A stretch of 64,000 bases of DNA from Arsukibacterium tuosuense (GTDB taxonomy: Bacteria; Pseudomonadota; Gammaproteobacteria; Steroidobacterales; GCA-2729495): contig CAMBYH010000001.1 in the NCBI GenBank assembly GCA_945872065.1, positions 62,001-126,000 of the forward strand, in the 5' to 3' direction. Positions 7,645 through 16,262 of this stretch are shown piece by piece; within the stretch, counting starts at the first letter, position 1; each line of letters begins with the position of its first letter. Under the pieces are notes generated by a model that saw only the letters and a list, made by a program, of their open reading frames with translations, made no database searches and was not told where the DNA came from. The position numbers and the translations under genes are program-made.

Positions 7645-10262
7645 ATGGCGATCTCGACAGCAGGCTCTCGCAGGTTATACCGCGAACTCATCACGTAGCC
7701 GTAGGCGCCCGCATTGGCTATTGCCAGCACATCGCCCTCCTCGCACTGGGGAAGCAGACGGTCCGTGCCCAGGCGGTCACCGCTCTCGCAGATGGGTCCG
7801 ACAATGGTCACGATCTGGGTGGCAGGCTCGCCCCAACGAGTCAGATTGGCAATTTCGTGATAGGCGCCATATAGCGCCGGACGGATCAGGCTGTTCATCC
7901 CCGTGCTCACGCCGACGTACTGCACCTGACCCTTACCCTTCGTCTGGGTGACAGTTGCTACCAGTACACCAGCTTCGGCTACGAGGTAACGGCCGGGCTC
8001 AAGCCAGATTTCAAGACCGGGCCGCGCCGCCCCGATCTCTGCAATCCCGGCATCCACGGCTGCCATATCCAGTGGCGCCTGGCCGACCTTCTCGGGTACC
8101 CCAAGACCACCACCCAGATCCAGGTAGCGCAGGTGGGGAAAATCTTCGGCCACAGTCACCAGTTCCCGACCGACTTCCTGCCAGTTCTCGGGCGTCAGAA
8201 TGCCGCTGCCCACGTGGGCATGGAGACCAACAACGGTAGCGCCGCACTCAGCGAGCAATTCCCGAGCCTCCTCCAGTTCAAACAGGGGAATACCAAACTT
8301 TGAGTGGGAGCCGGCTGTCTTGACGTGCTGGTGGTGGCCGCGACCGTGGCCGGTATCAATCCTCAGGAAGAGTTCCCGGCCCCGGAAGAGGTCGCCCCAG
8401 TTGCGCAGAGGGTGCAGGTTGTCCAGCGTCAGCCAGACGCCGCGTTCCAGCCCGTACGCATAGTCACAGCGGGGGGCGAAGTTGGGCGTGTACAGGATGC
8501 GCTGGCGGTCGATTTCCGGGAAGAGTTCGAGAATACGGCCGATCTCGCTCGGTGACACGCATTCGAAGCTGAGCTTCTCATCATGCAGAGCACGGAGGAT
8601 GGCGCTGGAGTTGTTCGCCTTCATCGCAAAGAAGACCCGGGTCACTGACTTCAGGGCCTTCAGGCGACCCGCTGCCCCTCGAACGGTCTCCAGATCGTAG
8701 ACGTAGGCTGAGCCCTCCTCCCTGCCTATGGCCACCAACTCGGTTCGGCGCCGCACCCACCAGGGCTCGTGATGCACTACCGGCTGATCGCTTCCGCGCT
8801 GGAGTTCCTCCCAGGTGCTGCCAAATACCTCGTCGTCCGGCCCCGGGTGGACGAGGGTCCCGTGGAGCTTCTGGATAAGTCGGGCTGCCTGCCCCTCCTC
8901 CACGACGAAGGACAGATTCAGGTCGGTCGCCGACTGGCTGACCAGATGAATCCTGTGTTCTTCAAAGGCTTCCAGCGCGGGTCCAATCTCGTGCAGCGCC
9001 GCGCGGATCTTCTGCCCCACCAGGCTCACGACCTCCACGCCCTGGATGATCGTTACCTTGCACAACCGCTCAAGACGTCCCTCGAGTTCGGCGAGGAGGT
9101 TGGCATCGATCGGGTTCACGCCGGGGTCCAGCGTGACGGTCACATTACTTTCCGACGTGGAAACAAGATCAATTGAAAGACCGAGATCAGAAAAGGTGCG
9201 AAAGGCATCGGCCAGGAAGCCAACCTCATGCCACATCCCCAGTGTTTCCATGGAGACCAGGGTAATCCTGCTGCGGCCAGAGATTGCCTTGACGCGGGGG
9301 GCATCGCTTCCGGCGCGGACGGTCACGAGCGTTCCCGGCAGTTCAGGCTGTGTTGTGCACAGGACCTTCAGGGGGATGCCATGACGCCGGCAGGGGCTGA
9401 TGCTCCGGGGGTGCAGAACAGAGCCACCGGTAGACGCAATCTCCTGGGCCTCGGCGTAGCTGAGAGTCCTCAGCAGCCGTGCACCGGGCACGACCTTCGG
9501 ATTGGCGCTGAACATGCCCGGAACGTCAGTCCAGATCTCGAGTGCCTGTGCCTGCAGTTTGGCCGCAAAATAGGCGGCTGATGTGTCAGAGCCACCACGG
9601 CCAAGCAGTACGCCTTCACCCCGGGTATTACTGGCGATGAATCCCTGGGTGAGGACCACGCCATCGATGGCCGCAAAACGCTTCTGCAGGGCGGAATCGG
9701 CATCGAAATCACAACTCGCGGCAAGATAGGCGCTGCGCTCGTTAGCTCCGGTAACCGGCAGGCTCTGCAGCAGATCCCGGGCGTCCAGCCAGGTGACCCT
9801 GACCCCCTGGCTCCGGAGGTAGGCGGCCCCCAGGCGCGTCGCCAGCAACTCTCCCATCCCCATAACGCGGGCCTGGACGCGCGGGCTGACCTCTCGAATG
9901 AGGTGAATCCCAGCCACCAGCTGTTCCAGTTCGGTGAAGTACTCAGCAAGCTCCAGAGGGCCATCGACACCCAGTTCAGCTGCGAGCTTGAAGTGCAGAG
10001 TCCTTAAGTCCTCGATCGAGGGGCGAACAGGCGCATCAGCGGCTATCCGGAGGAGTTCATCGAGCCGGTTGGAGACTGTTGCAAGGGCCGAGTGCACAAC
10101 CACCGGTCGCAGGCCTTCTGACTCGCGATGCTGGACGAGACGGAGAATCGTCCCCCATCGGGCCGCAGTGGACACGCTGGTTCCCCCGAACTTGAGGACT
10201 ACCCAGTTCGTCGGCGAGTGGGAGGATGACTGGCGCTTGGCACCGGTGCGCTGGGTTGCCAC
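7641..10262 (-). CDS. bifunctional aspartokinase / diaminopimelate decarboxylase
   Basis: Joins the first and last steps of lysine biosynthesis in one 873-residue chain. From GTG 10262 (TAGGA 8 bases upstream) residues 20 to about 305 form the aspartokinase with K24 in VLKFGGTSV and the LGRGGSDTSA loop; about 310-460 hold two ACT domains for feedback control; about 500-873 form the PLP decarboxylase with the PLP lysine about residue 548 in FFAMKANNS, HAHVGSGI, DLGGGLGVP and EPGRYLVAE. Starting at ATG 10325 would overlap ilvD by 53 bases. The same fusion is known in Xanthomonadaceae. Lies 10 bases downstream of ilvD. Confidence 0.95.
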   Translation of the reverse strand: MATQRTGAKRQSSSHSPTNWVVLKFGGTSVSTAARWGTILRLVQHRESEGLRPVVVHSALATVSNRLDELLRIAADAPVRPSIEDLRTLHFKLAAELGVDGPLELAEYFTELEQLVAGIHLIREVSPRVQARVMGMGELLATRLGAAYLRSQGVRVTWLDARDLLQSLPVTGANERSAYLAASCDFDADSALQKRFAAIDGVVLTQGFIASNTRGEGVLLGRGGSDTSAAYFAAKLQAQALEIWTDVPGMFSANPKVVPGARLLRTLSYAEAQEIASTGGSVLHPRSISPCRRHGIPLKVLCTTQPELPGTLVTVRAGSDAPRVKAISGRSRITLVSMETLGMWHEVGFLADAFRTFSDLGLSIDLVSTSESNVTVTLDPGVNPIDANLLAELEGRLERLCKVTIIQGVEVVSLVGQKIRAALHEIGPALEAFEEHRIHLVSQSATDLNLSFVVEEGQAARLIQKLHGTLVHPGPDDEVFGSTWEELQRGSDQPVVHHEPWWVRRRTELVAIGREEGSAYVYDLETVRGAAGRLKALKSVTRVFFAMKANNSSAILRALHDEKLSFECVSPSEIGRILELFPEIDRQRILYTPNFAPRCDYAYGLERGVWLTLDNLHPLRNWGDLFRGRELFLRIDTGHGRGHHQHVKTAGSHSKFGIPLFELEEARELLAECGATVVGLHAHVGSGILTPENWQEVGRELVTVAEDFPHLRYLDLGGGLGVPEKVGQAPLDMAAVDAGIAEIGAARPGLEIWLEPGRYLVAEAGVLVATVTQTKGKGQVQYVGVSTGMNSLIRPALYGAYHEIANLTRWGEPATQIVTIVGPICESGDRLGTDRLLPQCEEGDVLAIANAGAYGYVMSSRYNLREPAVEIAI

Positions 10263-10272
10263 GATAAATGTC

Positions 10273-11979
10273 CTACCGACGGGTCGTGACGGCGCCAAGC
10301 GAGGCTGAGCTAACCAGCTGCGCATACTTGCTCAGTACGCCGACCGGGGCAGTGCTCGCTGGCGCGCTCCAGGCACTGCGGCGCAGGTCAAGTTCAGAGG
10401 GTGGCAACTCAACGTCAATGGTTCTGCGCTCGGCGTCTATCGTGATCCGGTCACCATCCCGCAGTAGCGCTATCGGACCACCAACTGCAGCCTCCGGAGA
10501 TACGTGACCCACAACAAAACCGTGACTGCCGCCTGAAAAACGTCCATCGGTGATCAGGGCAACCTTGTCGCCCAGACCTTTGCCAACGATCGCGCTGGTG
10601 GGACTGAGCATTTCCCGCATACCGGGGCCTCCCCGAGGGCCCTCGTAACGAATCACGACCACATCGCCGGCGACGACGGTGCCGTCGAGTATCGCCGCCT
10701 GGGCCTGTTCCTCCGAGCCGAAGACGCGGGCAGACCCCTGAAAGCGCAGGCCCTCCTTGCCGCTGATCTTGGCGACGGCACCCTCTGGGGCAAGATTTCC
10801 ATAAAGAACAACAAGATGGCTATCTTTCTTAAGAGGATTATCCAGAGGACGAATGATGGTCTGACCGGCCGGGTACGGAGCCACGTTCGCCAGGTTCTCC
10901 GCCAGAGTCCGGCCGCTGACCGTCAGGCACTGACCGTGCAGGAGCCCGGCATCCAGCAACAGCTTCATGAGTGGCTGGATACCGCCGATTGCGACCAGTT
11001 CCGACATGGAATACTTGCCGCTCGGCCTGAGATCGGCCAACACCGGGACGCGCTGACCGATGCGGGTGAAATCATCCAGCGTCAGCGCAATGCCCGCTTC
11101 GTGAGCCATGGCAGGGAGGTGCAGTACCGCATTCGTGGAGCCTCCCACGGCAATTACTACCGTAATGGCGTTCTCGAAGGCCTCCTTGGACAGTATCTCG
11201 GAAGGCCGGATGCCGCGTTTCACCAGCTCGACCACGGCAGCTCCTGCCCTCAGGGCGTCCTCGTGTTTCTGGCTGGAAATCGCCTCCTGCCCGGAGCTGT
11301 TGGGCAAGCTGAGCCCCATGGCCTCGATGGCCGACGCCATGGTGTTGGCGGTGTACATCCCGCCGCAGGAGCCCGGACCCGGGATGCTTGTCCGTTCTAC
11401 TTCCAACAGTTGAAGCGCCGACATTCTGCCGCCGGCGACGGCGCCCACTGCTTCAAAAACCGAGACGATATCCCGGCGCTCTGTACCCGGCTGGATCGTA
11501 CCGCCATAAACGAAAACCGACGGTCGATTGAGCCGGGCCATAGCCATGACACAACCGGGCATGTTCTTGTCGCAGCCGCCAATGGCCACAAAGCCATCAA
11601 AACCCTCGGCCGCGACGACCGTCTCGATTGAGTCTGCGATTACTTCCCGGGACACCAGCGAGTACCGCATGCCCGGGGTACCCATGGAGATGCCATCGGA
11701 AACCGTAATGGTATTGAAGAGGACGGCCTTGCCACCCGCGCCGTCGGCGCCGGCAGCGGCGGCCCGGGCCAGGCCGTCGATGTGCATATTGCACGGGGTG
11801 ACCATGCTCCAGGTCGACGCGATCCCGATCTGGCTCTTGCGAAAATCCGCGTCGGTAAAACCGACAGCTCGCAGCATCGCGCGGCTGGGCGCCTGCTGCG
11901 GCCCGTCAACCACGACGCTTGAATAGCGGCGTTCGCCGCTGCCGGCACTATCGCCGGTGCCTTTCTTTGGGGTGCTCAT
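10273..11979 (-). CDS. ilvD: dihydroxy-acid dehydratase
   Basis: Iron-sulfur dehydratase of isoleucine, valine and pantothenate synthesis. 568 residues from ATG 11979; an in-frame extension to 12063 has no family character. The three cluster cysteines appear as [16 protein letters not shown] and [12 protein letters not shown], the pattern of the [2Fe-2S] type of plants and mycobacteria rather than the [4Fe-4S] E. coli type. Also seen: [12 protein letters not shown] near the C-terminus. Followed closely by the lysine fusion gene; probably cotranscribed with it. Confidence 0.96.
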   Translation of the reverse strand: MSTPKKGTGDSAGSGERRYSSVVVDGPQQAPSRAMLRAVGFTDADFRKSQIGIASTWSMVTPCNMHIDGLARAAAAGADGAGGKAVLFNTITVSDGISMGTPGMRYSLVSREVIADSIETVVAAEGFDGFVAIGGCDKNMPGCVMAMARLNRPSVFVYGGTIQPGTERRDIVSVFEAVGAVAGGRMSALQLLEVERTSIPGPGSCGGMYTANTMASAIEAMGLSLPNSSGQEAISSQKHEDALRAGAAVVELVKRGIRPSEILSKEAFENAITVVIAVGGSTNAVLHLPAMAHEAGIALTLDDFTRIGQRVPVLADLRPSGKYSMSELVAIGGIQPLMKLLLDAGLLHGQCLTVSGRTLAENLANVAPYPAGQTIIRPLDNPLKKDSHLVVLYGNLAPEGAVAKISGKEGLRFQGSARVFGSEEQAQAAILDGTVVAGDVVVIRYEGPRGGPGMREMLSPTSAIVGKGLGDKVALITDGRFSGGSHGFVVGHVSPEAAVGGPIALLRDGDRITIDAERRTIDVELPPSELDLRRSAWSAPASTAPVGVLSKYAQLVSSASLGAVTTRR

Positions 11980-12048
11980 GTTACTCACACTGTCTCGAGG
12001 CACCACGCCTCGGTCCGAACAGCCTTGAAGTTTAGCACCAGGGACGCA

Positions 12049-12078
12049 GACCCGGGGCTTCAAGAGACGCCCCGGGTC
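12049..12078 (-). terminator. strong GC hairpin at the end of the FAD oxidoreductase gene
   Basis: A 10-base perfect stem (GACCCGGGGC at 12049-12058 with its complement at 12069-12078) and a 10-base loop overlap the stop codon of the upstream minus-strand gene. No T tract follows on either strand, so it is not a textbook intrinsic terminator. It could protect the 3' end, cause a pause, or lower read-through into ilvD. Confidence 0.4.
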
Positions 12079-13561
12079 ACTCAGCCCGGAACAACTTCCC
12101 GGGGTTCATGATGCCAAGCGGATCAAGGGCGAACTTGATCGCCCGCATGAGTTCCAGGGGCAACCCGCTGCGCCAATGGGCCAACTCGGCAACCTTGAGC
12201 GCTCCGATACCGTGCTCGGCACTGAAGCTACCGCCAAAGCTGACGGCAACCTCGTGGACCCGGTGGCTGATCTCGTCCCAGCGGGCCAGGAAGGCGGCGC
12301 CATCTGAGTCCTGGGGCTGACTGAGGTTGAAGTGCACGTTCCCATCACCCAGGTGGCCGAAGGCGACGACCCGAACCCCCGTGACCATCGATCCAACGGC
12401 AGCTGTGGCGTCGGCCAGGAAATCTTCCATGCGGGCCACCGGCACAGACACGTCATGCTTGATGCTGGCGCCCTCTAGCTTCTGCGCCTCGGACATACTG
12501 TGCCGCAGGTGCCAGAGGGCGTCGCGTTGCGCGCGGTTAACCGCTACGACACCGTCAATGATCCTGTTCCCGTCCTGCATGGTCGCCAGGAAGTCCTGAA
12601 CACGGGCCTCCAGACCCGAGTCAGTCCGTGGCGTACTCACTTCCATCAGGAGATTCCAGGGCCCCGGGTTGTCCAGCGGCGCCCGTGTGCCTGGAATATT
12701 CTTCAGTACCAATTCAACGGTGAACTGACTGGCAAACTCAAACGCCGTCAGATCGTCACCCAAGTGGTCCCGGGCGGCACCGTACAGGCTGATGGCCGCT
12801 GCGACGCTGGGCAGGGTGACCCAGGCGGTAACCACACTGCTTGGCTGTGGAAACAGCTTGCAGGTCGCGGCGGTAACGAAACCGAGGGTGCCCTCGGCGC
12901 CAATGAACAACTGCTTGAGGTCGTAGCCGGTGTTGTCTTTGCGCAGACTACGCAGGCCGTCGAGGATACGGCCATCGGGGAGCACGACCTCGAGACCAAG
13001 AACAAGGTCCCGCATCGTTCCGAACCGCAATACGGCAGTTCCTCCCGCATTGGTCGAGATATTGCCCCCCAGCTGGCAACTACCCTCCGCTGCCAGGCTA
13101 AGGGGAAAGAGCCGCCCCGCTTCACTGGCAGCTGCCTGCAAGGTTGCCAGCAAGCAGCCGGCTTCTGCGGTAATACTGAAGTCCTCAGCATCGATCGACC
13201 GGATACGATCCAGTCTCCGGGCAGACACCAGCACCTGCGGCCGCGCTTCAGTTGAGTGGGGGATCGCCCCGCCAACCAGACCCGTGTTGCCACCCTGAGG
13301 CACGACTCCGATCCGGTGCCGGGCGCACAGTCTCAGGATCTCCGCCACCTGACCCGTCGTCGAAGGCAGCAGCACGCAGGGCGTCGTCCCCGAGTACAAA
13401 CCACGCCACTCCGTCAAATAGCCCCTGAGGTCTGTCTGCGCCGTCAGATAGCCTCCGGGCCCCACAATCGACTGCAGGCCTGAGGCGAGCTCTGGAGAAA
13501 ATGGGGTCAAATCCGGGGGCCTGTGGTCGAGCCATTGCAATGTCGCGGACAGCTCATGCAT
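12077..13561 (-). CDS. FAD-linked D-2-hydroxyacid dehydrogenase (D-2-hydroxyglutarate/D-lactate type)
   Basis: Flavoprotein of the GlcD/D2HGDH family, 494 residues. The N-terminal half is the PCMH-type FAD domain with [14 protein letters not shown] and the [10 protein letters not shown] segment; the C-terminal half is the FAD-oxidase C domain with the [11 protein letters not shown] metal/substrate motif and [10 protein letters not shown]. Sequence style fits D-2-hydroxyglutarate dehydrogenase, which in Pseudomonas recycles the 2-hydroxyglutarate made by SerA; D-lactate dehydrogenase is the main alternative. The start at 13561 is uncertain, since it adds about 30 residues before the conserved region. 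No transmembrane segment is seen. Confidence 0.85.
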   Translation of the reverse strand: MHELSATLQWLDHRPPDLTPFSPELASGLQSIVGPGGYLTAQTDLRGYLTEWRGLYSGTTPCVLLPSTTGQVAEILRLCARHRIGVVPQGGNTGLVGGAIPHSTEARPQVLVSARRLDRIRSIDAEDFSITAEAGCLLATLQAAASEAGRLFPLSLAAEGSCQLGGNISTNAGGTAVLRFGTMRDLVLGLEVVLPDGRILDGLRSLRKDNTGYDLKQLFIGAEGTLGFVTAATCKLFPQPSSVVTAWVTLPSVAAAISLYGAARDHLGDDLTAFEFASQFTVELVLKNIPGTRAPLDNPGPWNLLMEVSTPRTDSGLEARVQDFLATMQDGNRIIDGVVAVNRAQRDALWHLRHSMSEAQKLEGASIKHDVSVPVARMEDFLADATAAVGSMVTGVRVVAFGHLGDGNVHFNLSQPQDSDGAAFLARWDEISHRVHEVAVSFGGSFSAEHGIGALKVAELAHWRSGLPLELMRAIKFALDPLGIMNPGKLFRAE

Positions 13562-13643
13562 CCTAAGTGACTAAGCGCCTGCTGGCAAAATCCGCCGGCG
13601 CCCTCTCGCCACGGAAGGAACCTGAGGCCTGCAGCCCGCACAG

Positions 13644-14900
13644 ATGCTCACGGACCCAATGCAACCCGCTTCCCTCCCCCTCGATCTCCGGCAGCGCGGC
13701 AACCTGCTGGATCTCGATCGGCAGTTCTACGAACACTGGAGCCTGGGGCGGAACCTCGTTCTTGCCTGGTCGCCGACGCGGGATGGAGTCCTTTTGCTGG
13801 TTGTCCCGCACTATGCCGTAGCTGCCTACGGCGGAGAGATACCAGAGCCAGCCGGGCCTCTCAGGAGCGAGACGCCAGCTCATCAGTTCATCATGCACCT
13901 GCTGTCGGGGCTTCGACAGTTTTCGGAACGGCAGATGCACAACGCTACACGTCTTCTGTCCGTAGAACCGACCCGAGTCGTCCTGCGCCAGCCACTCACG
14001 GGAACCCCGGAGGAATCGGCAGCAATTGAGCGACTCGTCAAGCGCTACAGCGTCAGCTATGTCCGCAATCGTGCCGTAGCACTCTTCGACATCGTTGGCT
14101 TCGGTCTGCTCACTCCGTTTGAGCAGATGACTCAGCTGAACAGTCTTTCCTGCTCACTTAACGCAGCTCACAGCCGACTCCTGGCCCGACGCATGCTGGT
14201 TAACTTTGCACGCTCTAGCACCGGGGATGGCTTCTACATCTGGAACCGGGATGTGGGCCTTGAAGCAAACACCAACCTTTACCATTTCATGCATCTGGTG
14301 CTGGCAGACAATGCCATTGCCCGGCAAAAGGGCCACGGACGGGGTGTACCTCTCCTACGCACGAGCTTCCATGTGGGCAGCTGCTATGAGTTCAATCATG
14401 CAGAGGGGCTGAACCCAACTGTCTACTGTGATGTCGTGGGCGAAGTAACCATTGGTCTCGCTCGCATGATCGAGCACGCACTACCCGGCCAGATTCTCGT
14501 CGGCGAATTCTGTGTACCTATGTTCCAGTCGGGCCATGAGCCGAACACGGACGACGCTACTGATTTCGACGCGATACGCTTCATGGAACAGGCTCAGGGA
14601 AGTCTGTCTCAGCTCAACGGCCTGGAACTTTCTGGAGAAGAAGTTGAGTCCATAAAGTGCTACCTCACGGGCGAGGCCTGCGCGGATGGAACATTCTCAA
14701 TCCGCAAGCTGGCCATTGAGGATAAGCACGGTCTGCGGCGCACTGCGTTCAATGCCAAGGTCAACATCCATCGCCGCGGAGCAGAACCTATCCTGCTGGG
14801 GATCGAGGACCGCATGCTTCGCGAGGCCCAGAGCAGCACGACGTTAGCCACTGCCCAGCTTATTCAGGCGTCCCAGTTCCCGGTCGACGCACCAATTTGA
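13644..14900 (+). CDS. class III adenylate/guanylate cyclase-like protein
   Basis: 418 residues. A weakly recognisable N-terminal region of about 135 residues precedes a cyclase homology domain at about 140-290. The two metal-site aspartates are visible: D149 in ALFDIVGFG and D195 in SSTGDGFYIW. The GEVTIGLARMIEHALPGQILVGE stretch matches the region before the last core strand, but the usual transition-state Asn is not evident (T/I/G at that place), though R274 is present. Activity and substrate are therefore uncertain. About 110 C-terminal residues follow without a recognised domain. No signal peptide or membrane helix is seen. Start may be 13644 or the second Met at 13659. Confidence 0.7.
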   Translation: MLTDPMQPASLPLDLRQRGNLLDLDRQFYEHWSLGRNLVLAWSPTRDGVLLLVVPHYAVAAYGGEIPEPAGPLRSETPAHQFIMHLLSGLRQFSERQMHNATRLLSVEPTRVVLRQPLTGTPEESAAIERLVKRYSVSYVRNRAVALFDIVGFGLLTPFEQMTQLNSLSCSLNAAHSRLLARRMLVNFARSSTGDGFYIWNRDVGLEANTNLYHFMHLVLADNAIARQKGHGRGVPLLRTSFHVGSCYEFNHAEGLNPTVYCDVVGEVTIGLARMIEHALPGQILVGEFCVPMFQSGHEPNTDDATDFDAIRFMEQAQGSLSQLNGLELSGEEVESIKCYLTGEACADGTFSIRKLAIEDKHGLRRTAFNAKVNIHRRGAEPILLGIEDRMLREAQSSTTLATAQLIQASQFPVDAPI

Positions 14901-15404
14901 CCGGCTCGGCACTTGCATTACCCCACGTGACCTTGCCGGCCTCGTCGACAAAACGTCCAAGGAACCAGTACTCGTCAGCCCGAATCGCACTTGCATCTTG
15001 AGCAGTGAGTTCCTTGTTAAGCCCCTTGCTGAAGAACCGGCATGCTCCCGCTCGCATCGGACCCCCGACCTGCTTTCCCGGGGACTTGAGGGTGAGCAGA
15101 AAGTCGCAGCCTGAGTCGACGTTAAACAGATCAAGCGTCAGCTGCCGCAGGCGCCGCTGGTCCCGATAAGCGTTCTTGAAGGGACCAGGCTCCTTGAAGT
15201 TGAGCTCCCGCTGGCGCAACTGGCCCGCTCCGTCTGGGCCGCGTTATCGTAGCGGCCGTTTACCCAGCTCCGGATCAGGGTCAGGGCCCGGTCGGCGCTG
15301 GCGCGGGACGTCATGGCCGAAGCGTCATCCGGGCTTTGGGCAAATGCGGCCACCGTGGCCAGCAGCAGGCAGGCGACCGTTATGGCGAACTTCAGACGCG
15401 CCAT
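14860..15404 (-). pseudogene. CpeT/CpcT-like secreted protein, interrupted by a frameshift
   Basis: From ATG 15404 the frame encodes a signal peptide ([22 protein letters not shown]) and then [13 protein letters not shown], like the start of CpeT-family proteins. Near 15215-15225 the homologous reading switches to another frame, which continues RQRELNFKEPGPFKNAYRDQ and ends near 14860 with WGNASAEPVKLV, as the CpeT C-terminus does. One missing base in the GGGCCAG context at about 15220-15228 would restore a protein of about 181 residues. Its 3' end overlaps the convergent cyclase-like gene by 41 bases. CpeT proteins attach bilins in cyanobacteria; their role in gammaproteobacteria is unknown. 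It may be a true pseudogene or a sequencing error. Confidence 0.6.
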
Positions 15405-15423
15405 GCTGATTGATACCACCATT

Positions 15424-15500
15424 TGGTCGGGGCGACAGGATTTGAACCTGCGACCCCCTGCACCCCATGCAGGTGCGCTACCAGGCTGCGCCACGCCCCG
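15424..15500 (-). tRNA. tRNA-Pro (anticodon GGG)
   Basis: 77 bases. Acceptor arms CGGGGCG and CGCCCCG pair fully, followed by A and an encoded CCA. The anticodon stem CCTGC/GCAGG holds loop ATGGGGT, so the anticodon is GGG, reading CCC and CCU. The T loop TTCAAAT is canonical. It lies downstream of the ihfA-merR pair, a placement also found in Pseudomonas. Confidence 0.97.
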
Positions 15501-15601
15501 TCCTTGAATGGTCATCGATCAGTCCAAGACCGCTCGAACTGCGCCGGGGATGATACCCGAAATCACTGCACGGACGAGACCTAAGCTTGCCTCGCGGGGC
15601 C

Positions 15602-15958
15602 TCAACGCCGTAACAGGCGCAGTACTTCTTCAAGTTCCAGACGCAGCTGCCGGATGATCTGCTGGCTCTGGCTAAGATCGGAGCGGGCTTCCTGCCCGGT
15701 CAGCTTCTGGCGGGCGCCACCGATGGTAAAGCCCTCGCTGTACAGCAGGCTACGGATCTGGCGAATAATCAGGACATCCTGCCGCTGATAATAGCGGCGA
15801 TTACCCCGCCGCTTGACCGGCTTCAGTTGCGGAAACTCCTGCTCCCAGTAGCGCAGAACATGCGGCTTTACAGCGCACAGTTCACTCACTTCACCGATCG
15901 TAAAGTAGCGTTTCCCCGGGATTGGGGGCAGGTCGTCGTTATTTCCCGGCTCCAGCAT
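15602..15958 (-). CDS. MerR-family regulator downstream of ihfA
   Basis: 118 residues with the winged helix-turn-helix at the N-terminus: [20 protein letters not shown] then [15 protein letters not shown] and [10 protein letters not shown] short C-terminal helical tail ([21 protein letters not shown]) should form the dimer coiled coil, leaving no ligand-binding domain and no metal-binding cysteines. It overlaps ihfA by 20 bases. This ihfA-linked MerR protein is conserved in gammaproteobacteria but its target genes are not known to me. Confidence 0.88.
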   Translation of the reverse strand: MLEPGNNDDLPPIPGKRYFTIGEVSELCAVKPHVLRYWEQEFPQLKPVKRRGNRRYYQRQDVLIIRQIRSLLYSEGFTIGGARQKLTGQEARSDLSQSQQIIRQLRLELEEVLRLLRR

Positions 15959-16244
15959 AAGCTTCTACTCGGGCTTTCAGTTTTTGTCCGGGACGAAACG
16001 TGACTACACGCCTCGCGGTGATTGGGATTTCCTTGCCCGTTTTTGGATTTCGGCCCGGCCGCTGGTTCTTGTCCCGCAGGTCGAAGTTACCGAATCCGGA
16101 GAGCTTGATCTGCTCCCCACTGGCAAGCGCTGCACGAAGATCCTCGAAGAACAACTCCACGAGTTCCCTCGCCTCGCGCTTGTTGAGCCCCAGTTCATTA
16201 AACAGGGACTCTGCCATATCCGCTTTGGTGAGAGCCAGGCTCAT
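15939..16244 (-). CDS. ihfA: integration host factor, alpha subunit
   Basis: DNA-bending subunit that pairs with IhfB (29448-29750). 101 residues, nearly the E. coli sequence in [19 protein letters not shown] and [16 protein letters not shown]. The proline-tipped beta arm (RPGRNP) that intercalates in the minor groove is intact. Placed directly after pheT, as in most gammaproteobacteria. Confidence 0.97.
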   Translation of the reverse strand: MSLALTKADMAESLFNELGLNKREARELVELFFEDLRAALASGEQIKLSGFGNFDLRDKNQRPGRNPKTGKEIPITARRVVTFRPGQKLKARVEAYAGAGK

Positions 16245-16262
16245 TTATTCACTCTCTTTTTC

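Noticed and set aside
10816-11631. Plus-strand open frame of 271 codons inside ilvD
   Set aside because: Antisense shadow of a strongly conserved gene; residue make-up is that of translated complementary GC-rich codons.
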